64,000 nt of DNA from contig CP048228.1 in NCBI GenBank assembly GCA_020002265.1, positions 186,001-250,000 on the forward strand, read 5' to 3'. Both the position numbers and the translations under genes were made by a program. The stretch's first letter is position 1. Each line of letters opens with the position of its first letter. The stretch is from Anaplasmataceae bacterium AB001_6 (GTDB taxonomy: Bacteria > Pseudomonadota > Alphaproteobacteria > Rickettsiales > Anaplasmataceae). The notes beneath the pieces were generated by a model. That model did not search any database and was not told where the DNA came from. It saw only the letters and a list, made by a program, of their open reading frames with translations. This document shows positions 1 through 9,644 of this stretch, one piece after another.

Positions 1-27
1 ATCTATTGATGATAGTGTATATACTGT

Positions 28-531
28 TTATTTACAACTTCTTATTGTTACAAATATTATAGAGAGCGTTATACATATATCTGCTATATTAAAAACTGGA
101 TAATGAAATTTATCATAATGTAGATCAATGAAATCTATCACTTCCCCAATTCTTATTCTGTCAATCAGGTTAGATATCGCACCGCCTAATGTCACAGATA
201 AGGCATATTTTATAACCATTCTCTCTTCTCTCAATATTATTAGTATAATTCCAGATAAACATATTGCAGTTATACCTAGAATATACTGAGAGGCATTTTT
301 TACTTCAGATAACATGCCAAAACTGATTCCTTTATTTAGAGCCAATGTAATAGCAAAATTATTTGTTATTGTTTTACTTTCACTGATTTGAAAATGTTCA
401 GTAATAAAAAGCTTGCTTATTTGATCAATAAATATAACTGCAGAGATGATAAGAGAAATATATAAAAAGCTGCTTATTTTTAGTGATTTAATATGTGGTA
501 TTTGTTTCATTTTTGCTATATATTTACTCAT
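28..531 (-). CDS. lspA: Lipoprotein signal peptidase (signal peptidase II)
   Basis: Inner-membrane aspartyl protease that removes the signal peptide from diacylated prolipoproteins. The 167-residue length is normal for the family. Four hydrophobic segments are visible. Both catalytic-aspartate motifs are present: NLIDRIRIGEVIDFIDLH (around residues 121-138) and PVFNIADICI (around 145-154). It is divergent from ftsK, with only about 56 bp between the starts. The window also holds a LolC/E permease gene and lnt, the other steps of lipoprotein maturation and export, though not in one operon. Identification is firm from the motifs. Confidence 0.95.
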   Translation of the reverse strand: MSKYIAKMKQIPHIKSLKISSFLYISLIISAVIFIDQISKLFITEHFQISESKTITNNFAITLALNKGISFGMLSEVKNASQYILGITAICLSGIILIILREERMVIKYALSVTLGGAISNLIDRIRIGEVIDFIDLHYDKFHYPVFNIADICITLSIIFVTIRSCK

Positions 532-587
532 GGTTGCTGTTTCCTTTTTAGGAAGAATGCCTCTATATCTTTATATACCGCTACTTA

Positions 588-3041
588 GTGATTCAAAAAA
601 TTCTTATGATATCGCGTAGAATTACTTATTATATACGTAAAATAGCTGTTTGTGTACTTTTTACTTACTTTTTTGTTAGTTTACTGACTTATAGCTCACA
701 AGATAGTGCCGTTAATGTCATATCTAGTGATGAAATAACCAACTTAGGAGGAATATTAGGTGCTGTGATAGCTGATATATCTTTTCAGTATTTTGGGCTT
801 TATTCGATAGCTCTAGCAATAACTCTTGTGAACGCTTTTTATTCTCAAAGAAGCAGAAATATTAAATATATTGCTACTTATTTTGCACTATGTAGTAGCT
901 ATTTTTTCTTCACTTATTACGAAAATATTGATGAAAATTGGTTATATTCCAATTATGCAGGTATATTTGGTTTTTTAACCTATATGGATTCTCTATCTGT
1001 ATTTAAAACATATATACATTATTGCTCTCCTGTTTTATTCTGCTTATCTAATATTATTATCTTTAAACAGCTGTCTGATGCATTTATTTCTGTATTTCAT
1101 ACAAGCATAAAATATACAATTGCTATTGTTAATTTTATTTCGTTTTGTATTTTATTCTGTACAAAAAGATTGTACAAGATGATGTATGTTTTTTATGCAT
1201 TGATATTCTCTCTATTAGCAAAAAAAAAAAGATCTAAAGAGCCTTTAAACATTAATTGCTCTGACGATGAAATTATAAATGAGTACAATGATTCTGATTT
1301 ATATCAAGAAGAAGTTGATGATAATTATGATGACATAAAAGATATCTATGATGATAATAATAATCATAGAGAAGAAGAAAAAAATTATGAGAATATCTCT
1401 GATGTACAACCTGATGAAATAGAAGATGAAGATATCGAACAAGAGGAATTAGAAGAATGTGATGAAGATGTAGATGATACAGACTGTGCTGCAAATAAAC
1501 ATTTTGCAAATAAAACATATGATGTTAGTAAATTTGAATTACCTAGTTTGAACTTTTTAGATAAGAAAAGAGAAATCAATCAAAACGTTAAAGTAATGGA
1601 AGATAAGGCTGCTTATCTGGGGAATGTATTATTAGATTTTGGTATTAAAGGGAAGATAACAAATGTTAGTGTTGGTCCTGTTGTTACTTTATATGAACTA
1701 AAACCAGAAGCAGGAACCAAATCTGCTAGAATTATTTCTTTGGCCGGCGATATAGCTCGTTCTATGAGCGCAATATCGGCTAGAATTTCTGTTATTCCGG
1801 GTAAAAATGCTATTGGAATAGAGCTACCGAATGATATCAGAAAGACAGTCTATCTAAGGGAGCTTTTTGCACAAGAACAATATTGTGCTTCTAAATATAA
1901 ATTACCAATAGCTTTAGGACAATCAATTGATGGGAAGCCTATCGTAGTAGATTTGGCAAAAATGCCACATTTATTGGTAGCTGGAACTACCGGATCAGGA
2001 AAATCTGTTGCTGTTAATGCAATGATATTGTCTTTGCTATATCGCTTAACTCCAGAACAATGTCGGTTTATCATGATAGATCCTAAAATGCTTGAGCTTT
2101 CCGTTTACAATAATATCCCTAACCTTTTGACGCCTGTTGTTACAGAACCTAAAAAAGCAGTAATTGTCCTTAAATGGCTCACACAGGAAATGGAACGTAG
2201 GTATAAATTAATGTCTGTGCTTTCAGTACGAAACATTGGGGGGTATAACTCTGTTATTACAAATGATAAATCAGAAGGTGAATTCATTCAGCGACGTGTG
2301 TTAAAAAAAGTTGATAAAATGACTGGTAATAGGGTATTTGAAACAGTTTCTATCGAAAGAAAAGCATTGCCTTTTATAGTTGTAATAATAGATGAAATGG
2401 CAGATTTGATGATCGTTGCTGGAAAAGAGATTGAATCTTATTTACAGCGCTTAGCGCAAATGGCTAGGGCTTCGGGTATTCATATTATTATGGCAACACA
2501 AAGACCTTCAGTTGATGTTATCACAGGTGTTATTAAAGCAAATTTCCCTACTAGAATTAGTTTTGCTGTTTCATCCCGTATTGATAGTCGTACTATTATT
2601 GGTGAACAGGGAGCAGAACAATTGCTTGGCCGTGGGGATATGTTATATATGTCTCCAGGAAGAGGATTAAAGCGTATACATGGGCCATTTGTCAGTGATA
2701 CTGAGGTCAAAAATATTGTGGAATACCTTAATTCTCAATTCTCTGACGATGCTTCAGAAGATGTCTTAATGCAATATTCAACTAATAATGATCTAGGAAT
2801 AAATAATGATTTGATGAATGTGAATGATACAGAATCAGATGAATTGTTCGCTCAAGCTGTGAAAATAATTCTTGAAGAAAAGAGGACTTCTATTTCATAC
2901 ATTCAGCGTAGATTGAAAATTGGCTTTAACCGTGCCGCTAGTTTAATAGAAGAAATGGAAAGAAAAGAGATAATAGGACCCCAGCAGAGTAACGGAAAGA
3001 GAGATATATTGATATCCAATTTTCACAGCAGCACTCAATAG
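588..3041 (+). CDS. ftsK: DNA translocase FtsK
   Basis: Hexameric septal DNA pump that segregates chromosome ends and activates XerCD dimer resolution. The 817 residues contain an N-terminal set of transmembrane helices (to about residue 215) and a short, very acidic Asp/Glu/Asn-rich linker (about 220-305). The motor follows, with Walker A GTTGSGKS near residue 466 and Walker B VVIIDEMADLM near 600. The C-terminus is a winged-helix gamma domain (about 745-805) including ISYIQRRLKIGFNRAASLIE. The linker is much shorter than in E. coli FtsK, as is usual in alphaproteobacteria. The first start is GTG at 588; an ATG six codons later (606) is an equally good choice. It is convergent with atpA across a strong inverted repeat. 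Confidence 0.96.
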   Translation: MIQKILMISRRITYYIRKIAVCVLFTYFFVSLLTYSSQDSAVNVISSDEITNLGGILGAVIADISFQYFGLYSIALAITLVNAFYSQRSRNIKYIATYFALCSSYFFFTYYENIDENWLYSNYAGIFGFLTYMDSLSVFKTYIHYCSPVLFCLSNIIIFKQLSDAFISVFHTSIKYTIAIVNFISFCILFCTKRLYKMMYVFYALIFSLLAKKKRSKEPLNINCSDDEIINEYNDSDLYQEEVDDNYDDIKDIYDDNNNHREEEKNYENISDVQPDEIEDEDIEQEELEECDEDVDDTDCAANKHFANKTYDVSKFELPSLNFLDKKREINQNVKVMEDKAAYLGNVLLDFGIKGKITNVSVGPVVTLYELKPEAGTKSARIISLAGDIARSMSAISARISVIPGKNAIGIELPNDIRKTVYLRELFAQEQYCASKYKLPIALGQSIDGKPIVVDLAKMPHLLVAGTTGSGKSVAVNAMILSLLYRLTPEQCRFIMIDPKMLELSVYNNIPNLLTPVVTEPKKAVIVLKWLTQEMERRYKLMSVLSVRNIGGYNSVITNDKSEGEFIQRRVLKKVDKMTGNRVFETVSIERKALPFIVVIIDEMADLMIVAGKEIESYLQRLAQMARASGIHIIMATQRPSVDVITGVIKANFPTRISFAVSSRIDSRTIIGEQGAEQLLGRGDMLYMSPGRGLKRIHGPFVSDTEVKNIVEYLNSQFSDDASEDVLMQYSTNNDLGINNDLMNVNDTESDELFAQAVKIILEEKRTSISYIQRRLKIGFNRAASLIEEMERKEIIGPQQSNGKRDILISNFHSSTQ

Positions 3042-3062
3042 CAGATAGCAAGATCAAGATAT

Positions 3063-3104
3063 AACTTAATGCTATTTCATAACATTATGCAGTAGCATTA
3101 AGTT
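3063..3104. terminator. Bidirectional terminator-like inverted repeat
   Basis: A perfect 12-bp inverted repeat, AACTTAATGCTA and TAGCATTAAGTT, with an 18-nt loop. It lies in the 73-bp gap between the convergent ends of ftsK and atpA. The base content and T-rich flank on the + side suit intrinsic termination in both directions. Confidence 0.6.
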
Positions 3105-3114
3105 TCTTGTTCTC

Positions 3115-4647
3115 TTATGTTTTGTTTGCGTAAGATGCTTTAAATTTCTCAATTGCTGCTAATACCTTTTCTCTGTCTACTATATCTCCTTTTTCTTCTA
3201 TTTCGTTCATCATATCCGATTCATTTGATTCCAGATATAACAAAGCCTGTTGTTCTATATCAGAGATTAACTCAACTGGCATATCATCCAACGAACCACT
3301 AGTACCCATAAGTATTGTTACAGCTTGTTCCGCAACGTTCATTGTACTATGAGCGCCTTGTTTCAACAATTCAGTTAATACTTGACCTCTTTTTAGCAAT
3401 CTTTTAGTTACATCATCCATATCAGAAGAAAACTGTAAAAATGCTTCTTTTTCTCTAAATTGTGCTAATTCTAACTTCAAGCTTCCTGAAACTTTTTTCA
3501 TTGCTTTTGTTTGTGCTGCAGATCCAACACGAGAAACAGACGTTCCAACGTTAAGTGCTGGTCTAACACCTTTGTTAAATAATTCTGTTTCTAGGAATAT
3601 TTGTCCATCTGTTATTGAAATAACGTTTGTTGGAATATAAGCAGAAATATCTCCAGCTTGTGTTTCTACTATTGGTAAAGCTGTTAAAGAACCTGCACCA
3701 CGTTCATCAGACATTTTCGCAGCTCTCTCAAGTAATCTAGAATGTAAATAAAATACATCACCAGGATACGCTTCTCTGCCTGGGGGCCTTCTTAATAATA
3801 GAGATATTTCTCTATAGGCTACAGCATGCTTAGATAGATCATCATATACTATCAGACAATGCATGCCATTATCTCTGAAATATTCTCCCATAGTGCAAGC
3901 TGTGTATGGAGCTATATATTGTAAAGTAGCAGGTGAAGATGCATTTGCAGCAATTATAGTAGTGTAATCCATCGCTCCTTCAGACCTTAATACCTCTATA
4001 GTTCTCGCAATAGATGAACATTTTTGCCCTATTGCAACATATATACAATACATCTTATCTTTTTTGCTTCGAGATTTGTTTTTTGCTCTTTGGTTCAATA
4101 TTGTATCTATAGCTATAGATGTCTTCCCAGTTTGTCTATTCCCAACTATTAGCTCACGTTGCCCTCTACCAATTGGCACCAAACTATCAATAACTTTAAT
4201 CCCTGTTTGTAGAGGTTCATGTACAGATTTTCTATCCATTACACCAGGAGCTTTCTTTTCTATATAATCATAAATATCAGTTTCAATGGAACCATGATTA
4301 TCTAGTTCATGGCCCAATGGATCCAAAACTCTACCAATGACAGCTTCTCCTACAGGCACCTTTACACCTTCTTTAGTTCTTTTGGCTATCATCCCCTCTT
4401 GTACTTCAGAGTCTTTACAAAAAAGAGTAGCTTCAACAGATAATTCTGTTATTTTTTGCACCATGGCATTGTGCTTATCATCAATTTTTATGAGCTCAGC
4501 AAAACCAACGTTCTTCATCCCATAGATTACAACAACTCCATCTTTTACAGAGATTATGCGACCGCATTCTTCTACATCTATCGATACAGGATTATCTTGA
4601 AATTGCTCTCTAATAATACTTTCTATTTCTGATATTTTAAGATCCAT
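3115..4647 (-). CDS. atpA: F1F0 ATP synthase subunit alpha
   Basis: Non-catalytic nucleotide-binding alpha subunit of the F1 head. The Walker A element GNRQTGKTS and the flanking PIGRGQRELIVGNRQTGKT block are visible, as is the family signature around RPALNVGTSVSRVGSAAQ. From the chosen start it has 510 residues, the standard length. The frame can be extended upstream to a TTG at 4662. The ATG at 4647 gives the conserved beginning MDLKISEIESII, so it is preferred. It lies 30 bp downstream of atpH on the same strand. The gamma, beta and epsilon genes do not follow: beta and epsilon are at 44-46 kb and gamma is not in the window. Split ATP synthase loci are known in Rickettsiales. Confidence 0.97.
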   Translation of the reverse strand: MDLKISEIESIIREQFQDNPVSIDVEECGRIISVKDGVVVIYGMKNVGFAELIKIDDKHNAMVQKITELSVEATLFCKDSEVQEGMIAKRTKEGVKVPVGEAVIGRVLDPLGHELDNHGSIETDIYDYIEKKAPGVMDRKSVHEPLQTGIKVIDSLVPIGRGQRELIVGNRQTGKTSIAIDTILNQRAKNKSRSKKDKMYCIYVAIGQKCSSIARTIEVLRSEGAMDYTTIIAANASSPATLQYIAPYTACTMGEYFRDNGMHCLIVYDDLSKHAVAYREISLLLRRPPGREAYPGDVFYLHSRLLERAAKMSDERGAGSLTALPIVETQAGDISAYIPTNVISITDGQIFLETELFNKGVRPALNVGTSVSRVGSAAQTKAMKKVSGSLKLELAQFREKEAFLQFSSDMDDVTKRLLKRGQVLTELLKQGAHSTMNVAEQAVTILMGTSGSLDDMPVELISDIEQQALLYLESNESDMMNEIEEKGDIVDREKVLAAIEKFKASYANKT

Positions 4648-4677
4648 ATTTGTAACACCCAATTAAAATATTATGAT

Positions 4678-5217
4678 TTATATAGCACCAAAAGATTTCC
4701 TTATCGATATTTTACAGCGCTCATTTATTTTACTGATAAGATTATTTAGTGATGCATCCATAACATAATTATCAGTGTAGGCAATAAAACCGCTGCCTAA
4801 TGCACTATTAAGCTTTTGCTCAACAAATGTTCTAATTTTTACCTTCTTAACAAAACCATCCTGTACTTTTGACACAGTTTCATCGCTGAGTTTACGAGAA
4901 GACTCAATGGTTAATTTTGTTACACCTTTCAATTTCAAATTAATATATGTCAATTGTTTCATCAATAAAGAGACAATATACATTTTTTTGTTCTGATTTA
5001 ACAAGAGAAGTAATTTTAACAATTTTTTATCATTGACTATCTTTTTTAAGAGAGATTCTTTTTCTTCCTTTCCAATAAGAGTGCTATTAAGAAAGTCTCT
5101 TAACAACTCAGAATCACTTAATAAAGAACAGAATTTTTCCAATTCTCTTATTATCTCTTCTCCATATTTACCAAGGATGACTCTAGCATAATTGCCAGCA
5201 ATAATTAAATCATTCAT
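4678..5217 (-). CDS. atpH: F1F0 ATP synthase subunit delta
   Basis: Delta (OSCP-like) subunit linking the peripheral stalk to the top of F1. It has 179 residues, typical length, with an all-helical N-terminal part and a C-terminal block ending in a GSGFIAYTDNYVMDASL segment. That segment matches the conserved delta-subunit region (LIGGlvikvgdkviDgSv). Delta is weakly conserved in sequence, but position directly upstream of atpA in the alphaproteobacterial atpHA order supports the call. Confidence 0.9.
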   Translation of the reverse strand: MNDLIIAGNYARVILGKYGEEIIRELEKFCSLLSDSELLRDFLNSTLIGKEEKESLLKKIVNDKKLLKLLLLLNQNKKMYIVSLLMKQLTYINLKLKGVTKLTIESSRKLSDETVSKVQDGFVKKVKIRTFVEQKLNSALGSGFIAYTDNYVMDASLNNLISKINERCKISIRKSFGAI

Positions 5218-5346
5218 CTACAAAAACCACACCGATCAACTGATTTTACAATAATAAACAATTTGTGACAATAGCGTTTAACATAGGACATCTTGTATGA
5301 AATGTAATTTTCCTGCATCATATTAAGATGATTTTCCAATTTTATC

Positions 5347-6567
5347 ATGCTAAAGAATTTTGAGTTATTACTTGCTCTACATTATTTAAGAATGAAAGGA
5401 GCACAAGGTTTCCTTGCTTTTACATCATTAGTGGGAATAGCAATTGGCACTGCTGTTCTGATCGTAGTTTTAGCAGTAATGCATGGCATCTCTAATGAGA
5501 TACAAAATATCTTTATTAATATTAGCGGTCAAATAAAAATGGATAGCTATGAACATAAAATGGAAGATTATAATGATATTAAGTCAGAGTTAAATAAAAT
5601 TGATACTATCAAATATTCAATTCCATACATAGAAGGACAAGCTATTATTAGCAGCGATGCACGTCATCCACGAGGAGCAATAATAAAAGGAATTAATATT
5701 CAAGAATTTCAGAATTTATCTGAAAAATTGATTGATTTTAAGGAAGAGCTTTTAGAAAATGGGATAATTCTCGGCTATGATATGGCATCCCTTTTGGGTG
5801 TTGATGTCGAAGATAAAGTGAATATCATTTCTCCTGTTATGATACAAACCCCTTCTGGAATCTTTCCAACAATGAAGCAATTAATTGTTGCAGGTTTCTT
5901 TGATGCTAATGTCAAAGATATCAATGAGAATTATGCGTATATTAATCTACGAAATGCTCAGATTCTATTTAAAGAAAAAGAAAATGTAACAGATGGAATT
6001 GAAATCTTTTTATATGAAAATGATGATATTGCCAAAACACAAACTAAATTGATTAGTATGTTTGATCATCTAGTTATTTCTAATTGGTTTGAACGACATA
6101 AATCATTTTGTCGTGCTATGGCTTTGGAGCGTCAATTGATGAAAATAGTACTTTTCATGATTATTTTGATTTCTATCTTTAATGTGTTCTCTTGTATCGT
6201 GATTATGATTAGAGAAAAAATGAAAGATATTGCTATCCTTAGAGCTTTTGGGGCCAAAAGATCTAGTATATTTATCATCTTTATGTTATGTGGAGTAATT
6301 CTACATATTGTCGGATTTTCTATCGGAGTATTACTTGGGCTCTGTGTTGCAGTCAATGTAAATTCTATCGTTGCATTTGTATCAAATAGATTTGGCTTTA
6401 AGATTATCGATATAAAAATCTATGATTTAGAACAAATCCCCATATTAATTAAAACAGATGATATAATGATAATCGGGATATATTCCTTTTTGTTAACAAT
6501 CATATTTTTAACTTTTCCAGTTTATAAATCAACCAGAATAGAACCTGCTAAAGTACTGCGCGGATAG
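5347..6567 (+). CDS. Lipoprotein-releasing ABC transporter permease (LolC/LolE family)
   Basis: Inner-membrane permease of the LolCDE machine, which extracts mature outer-membrane lipoproteins and hands them to LolA. It has 406 residues with the family layout: one N-terminal transmembrane helix (about 20-45), a large periplasmic domain, then three C-terminal helices (about 265-290, 310-340, 370-395). The N-terminal ALHYLRMKGAQGFLAFTSLV and the MacB/FtsX-type block AILRAFGAKRSSI are diagnostic. Rickettsiales usually have a single LolC/E-type permease with LolD encoded elsewhere; LolD is not in this window. It is convergent with the EAL-domain gene. Confidence 0.93.
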   Translation: MLKNFELLLALHYLRMKGAQGFLAFTSLVGIAIGTAVLIVVLAVMHGISNEIQNIFINISGQIKMDSYEHKMEDYNDIKSELNKIDTIKYSIPYIEGQAIISSDARHPRGAIIKGINIQEFQNLSEKLIDFKEELLENGIILGYDMASLLGVDVEDKVNIISPVMIQTPSGIFPTMKQLIVAGFFDANVKDINENYAYINLRNAQILFKEKENVTDGIEIFLYENDDIAKTQTKLISMFDHLVISNWFERHKSFCRAMALERQLMKIVLFMIILISIFNVFSCIVIMIREKMKDIAILRAFGAKRSSIFIIFMLCGVILHIVGFSIGVLLGLCVAVNVNSIVAFVSNRFGFKIIDIKIYDLEQIPILIKTDDIMIIGIYSFLLTIIFLTFPVYKSTRIEPAKVLRG

Positions 6568-6571
6568 GATG

Positions 6572-6596
6572 TTTATACAAGTCTTCTTTGTGTAAA
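6572..6596. terminator. Short hairpin between convergent genes
   Basis: TTTATACAA and TTGTGTAAA can pair over 9 bp (one G-U) around a 7-nt loop. It lies in the 41-bp gap between the LolC/E gene and the convergent EAL-domain gene. The stem is AT-rich and may act in both directions. Confidence 0.4.
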
Positions 6597-6608
6597 TTTA
6601 GAGCTCAT

Positions 6609-7814
6609 CTATAAAAGCTGATCTATAGGGATTTCTTTTCCAAATAGAGGGCCTTGTAGATATTGTATTTTAAGGTTCTTTAATATTTCTACTTGGGTAT
6701 CATTTGTGATGCCAGTTGCTATAACATTTGATCCTATGCTATAGAAAAAATCTGATAAAAATTTAACAATATTCTGTGTTACCGGATTATTCTCTATATC
6801 TTCTATTAATCTCTCATCTATCTTAACAAAATCTACTCTCAAATTTAGTATCTCTGTCATTCTACCTATAGCAATACCGGACGTATTAAACATTATTTTA
6901 CATCCCAGATCTTTCAATTTATTGATAAAAGATACAATCTCTTTTTTATTGTAGTGACTATATTCTCCATGTATTTCAATTACCATACGCTTAGCTAATG
7001 GTAAATCTTGTATATTACTGAAAAAATCTGTAAGCCAATAGTTACTTATACAACTTTTTAGGGATATTTTTGTAATAAATTTATTGTTTGCATCATGAGC
7101 TGTTTGATTTCTTACCATTTTGCACGCTATGTTATCTAATATTCCAATCAAGTTAAATTCTTCAGCAGAGCGTATTATATCTATTTCTCTAATCTTTTTT
7201 TGCTTAGGTAAATCTTTGATTGATAGAAAACTTTCATACATTTCTATTTTTCCATTGTGGATATCAATTATTGGCCTTGCATACATAACTAAAGAGCCTG
7301 AATCAATTGCAGAAGATATAAATTTTGGTAACTCATGGTTATTTTTTGTATCATCAAGGTGAAAATGAGATGCATAATCATCATAATTAACACAGAATAC
7401 ATTTGTCTTTGTAGCAAATTTTAAAGCAGCCAGAGCGTTTGATATCGGGTGAGTGTTAGTGGTCTTTTGATTGCAAGAGAATATGCAATATCCTAAAACA
7501 CATTTTAAAAATATATTATGACCTTCCTGATTATTAAAATTTCTAATCAGTGGAAAAACTTCGTTATGTACTGAAATTTCTTGTTCAGTTAATATGAAGA
7601 AAACATGGTCAGAATGCCTAATCACGGTAGCATTCAAATGCTCAGAAAGTACTTCTTGTATTTTTATAACATAATCTTCATAATCACGACTAACATTATC
7701 GTTAGATACAATGTATGGAAAATTATCAATCGAGATAGCTATAAGTATCCCGCTTTCCATTTCAGTTACCTTGCTGACTAAATTGTAATCGTAGGTATAT
7801 TCAAATTTTACCAT
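6609..7814 (-). CDS. Degenerate EAL (cyclic-di-GMP phosphodiesterase-like) domain protein
   Basis: 401 residues with no signal peptide or membrane helix, so probably cytosolic. The C-terminal half (about 150-400) follows the EAL-domain plan: a YARPIIDIHNGKIEMYESFL start, an LVMEIHGE-like strand, a VDFVKIDERLIEDI block and a final LQYLQGPLFGKEIP (normally QGYlfgkP). The catalytic motifs are altered. The EAL triad reads ESF, and the metal-binding DDFGTG region reads FNTSGI. I infer loss of phosphodiesterase activity and a possible nucleotide-binding or scaffolding role. The N-terminal 150 residues look like a degenerate GGDEF or PAS-size domain without a recognisable GGDEF motif. The ATG is preceded by a good AGGAG ribosome-binding site. 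Confidence 0.75.
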   Translation of the reverse strand: MVKFEYTYDYNLVSKVTEMESGILIAISIDNFPYIVSNDNVSRDYEDYVIKIQEVLSEHLNATVIRHSDHVFFILTEQEISVHNEVFPLIRNFNNQEGHNIFLKCVLGYCIFSCNQKTTNTHPISNALAALKFATKTNVFCVNYDDYASHFHLDDTKNNHELPKFISSAIDSGSLVMYARPIIDIHNGKIEMYESFLSIKDLPKQKKIREIDIIRSAEEFNLIGILDNIACKMVRNQTAHDANNKFITKISLKSCISNYWLTDFFSNIQDLPLAKRMVIEIHGEYSHYNKKEIVSFINKLKDLGCKIMFNTSGIAIGRMTEILNLRVDFVKIDERLIEDIENNPVTQNIVKFLSDFFYSIGSNVIATGITNDTQVEILKNLKIQYLQGPLFGKEIPIDQLL

Positions 7815-7869
7815 ACAAAACTCCTGAAATAATTACTTTTTTTAATTTATAACATCTGCAACAAATTAT

Positions 7870-9330
7870 CTATTTGTAGATATCTTGATTGTTGATAACA
7901 AAATCAATAAATTTTGCTGTTAATGCAGGATAGAAATACATGATCACTAGAATAGCACAAGTACACCCATAAGAAAACAACATCAAGGCCGGAGGTTCAT
8001 TTTTATCATATTTTATCTTACTGATACCAAAGAAGAAATTATGGATTATGGGAAAGAAATATAACACACTCATAAGCGTGCTAAAACCTATTGTTAGCGC
8101 CATAAGTATTATTTTACTTTGTGCAACACTAAACATCATATATTTTGCCCATATCGTTGCAGTAGGAGGAATCCCAATTATACCAAAAGCAGCGATGGAA
8201 AAGATAACGCAAGTTGTCGGCATTCTATTTGCTAAGCCTTTCATTTCTCCAACATATTTATAACCAGTCTTTATGTATATTGCACCTGCAGTAAAAAAGA
8301 GAGTTATTTTAGCCATTGAATGCAGAATCATATATAAAAGAGCTACAGCTAAGCCTTTTTCTCCAAAACAAGCAAATATCATCAATATGTATGATAATTG
8401 ACCTATAGTAGAATAAGCGAGTATGGATTTTATCTGCTTTTTATGTACTGCTTCCATTGATGCAAAAATTATGGTTATTATCGTTATCGCCATTAATGTT
8501 ATTTGCAATTCCTCTTTATGCATATCAAATGCATAATATGTTATTTTCATGATGCTAAAAACTCCTGCTTTTACCACTGCAACAGCATGCAATAAAGCAC
8601 TAACAGGAGTAGGAGCAGTCATCGCTTTTGGGAGCCAAGAACTAAATGGAAATAGAGCACTTTTGCTACATCCATAAAGAATCATGAGAAATAAAGTTAA
8701 TTGCATCAATATGTTAGGAATTACCACCTTCATATCTTTTCCAAAAATTAATGAATCAGCTCCATTAAATTGCCAAATAATGATTACTGCTGGCATCAAT
8801 AAAGCCATGGAAGTTCCCATAAGAACATTAATATATGTTTTTCCAGATTTTAAATGTACAGCTTTTCTATCAAAAGTAACTAACGGATATGTGCAGACAG
8901 TTAATAATTCATAGAATATAAATAAAGTCCATAAATTACCAGACAGAGCAACTCCTATAGAACTAGATATTGCTACTGCAAAAAGAGCAAAAAATCTTGA
9001 CATAAGAATAGGCGCAGATTTACAGTGTTTTTCCATGTAAAAATGAGAATAGATGGTTGCTGGAATCAATAAAATCGATATTAGGGAGGTAAATACAATA
9101 CTTATGATATCTGGATACATCAGTATAGAAATGCCTGGTAGGAAATTTTTTTTTATAAAAAATACAGAAATTCTCTGATTTAGAAAATCTTGCAAAAGAA
9201 TAAATGTAAAATATAGTAGCACACAACCTATCAAAACATTACAAAAAAGCCTCAATTTGCCGTTTTTAATTATTAAGGATATTGGAACAGAAAGCATTGG
9301 TGCTAAAAGATTTATCATTAATATGTTCAT
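7870..9330 (-). CDS. Proton-conducting membrane transporter subunit (MrpD/NuoM-like)
   Basis: 486-residue polytopic protein with about 13-14 hydrophobic segments, in the family shared by complex I antiporter-like subunits and Mrp Na+/H+ antiporters. Diagnostic segments are the glutamate helix LFIFYELLTVCTYPLVTF (about 140-157) and the lysine helix SALFPFSSWLPKAMTAPTPV (about 224-243), followed by ALLHAVAVVKAGVF. The first-start region is short, as in MrpD. No other Mrp or Nuo genes lie next to it, so it is an orphan copy here. The function could be cation/proton antiport or a coupled respiratory subunit; sequence alone does not decide. Confidence 0.82.
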   Translation of the reverse strand: MNILMINLLAPMLSVPISLIIKNGKLRLFCNVLIGCVLLYFTFILLQDFLNQRISVFFIKKNFLPGISILMYPDIISIVFTSLISILLIPATIYSHFYMEKHCKSAPILMSRFFALFAVAISSSIGVALSGNLWTLFIFYELLTVCTYPLVTFDRKAVHLKSGKTYINVLMGTSMALLMPAVIIIWQFNGADSLIFGKDMKVVIPNILMQLTLFLMILYGCSKSALFPFSSWLPKAMTAPTPVSALLHAVAVVKAGVFSIMKITYYAFDMHKEELQITLMAITIITIIFASMEAVHKKQIKSILAYSTIGQLSYILMIFACFGEKGLAVALLYMILHSMAKITLFFTAGAIYIKTGYKYVGEMKGLANRMPTTCVIFSIAAFGIIGIPPTATIWAKYMMFSVAQSKIILMALTIGFSTLMSVLYFFPIIHNFFFGISKIKYDKNEPPALMLFSYGCTCAILVIMYFYPALTAKFIDFVINNQDIYK

Positions 9331-9644
9331 TGCGCAAAATTTACATCGTAATTTTTATTTATATGGTTTTGATTTGTCTTTCCTTCAAAGTGAAGAATAA
9401 TAATACTATTTTCTCTATCATTACAAGTATCATATCCTGCCATTTGAAAAAAATATCCAAAAGATTTTATATGTCATTCAATATAGCATCATTTAAATAT
9501 AAAGTTAGTGTTAATCAATAAATATATTAATTTAATCTAACATTTTTATTGCAACAATTGATGATTTATTTTATTCTAAAGTCTTACGACCACTTTGGGA
9601 ATCCGATTTTAAATATATTAGCTTGTTTATAGTGTGTTATCGTT
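9331..9644. other. Divergent intergenic region between the MrpD-like gene and petA
   Basis: 314 bp with very AT-rich sequence. It should hold the divergent promoters of the MrpD-like gene (minus) and the petABC operon (plus). The only open stretch overlaps the start of the MrpD-like gene and resembles no family, so I see no further gene. Confidence 0.5.
9549..9577 (+). promoter_or_regulatory. Candidate sigma-70 promoter for petABC
   Basis: TTGCAA and TATTCT separated by 17 bp, about 68 bp upstream of the petA ATG. Spacing is ideal and the -35 box matches four of six consensus bases. AT-rich DNA produces such pairs by chance. Confidence 0.35.

Noticed and set aside
1273-1579. Minus-strand ORFs rich in His/Leu and in Ser opposite the ftsK linker
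   Set aside because: They are the antisense of a low-complexity Asp/Glu codon stretch.
4648-4662. TTG start adding five residues to atpA
   Set aside because: The ATG at 4647 matches the conserved N-terminus of the family and needs no unusual start codon.
9282-9521. 79-codon plus-strand ORF over the start of the MrpD-like gene
   Set aside because: It overlaps a well-supported gene on the other strand, resembles no family and has no good ribosome-binding site.
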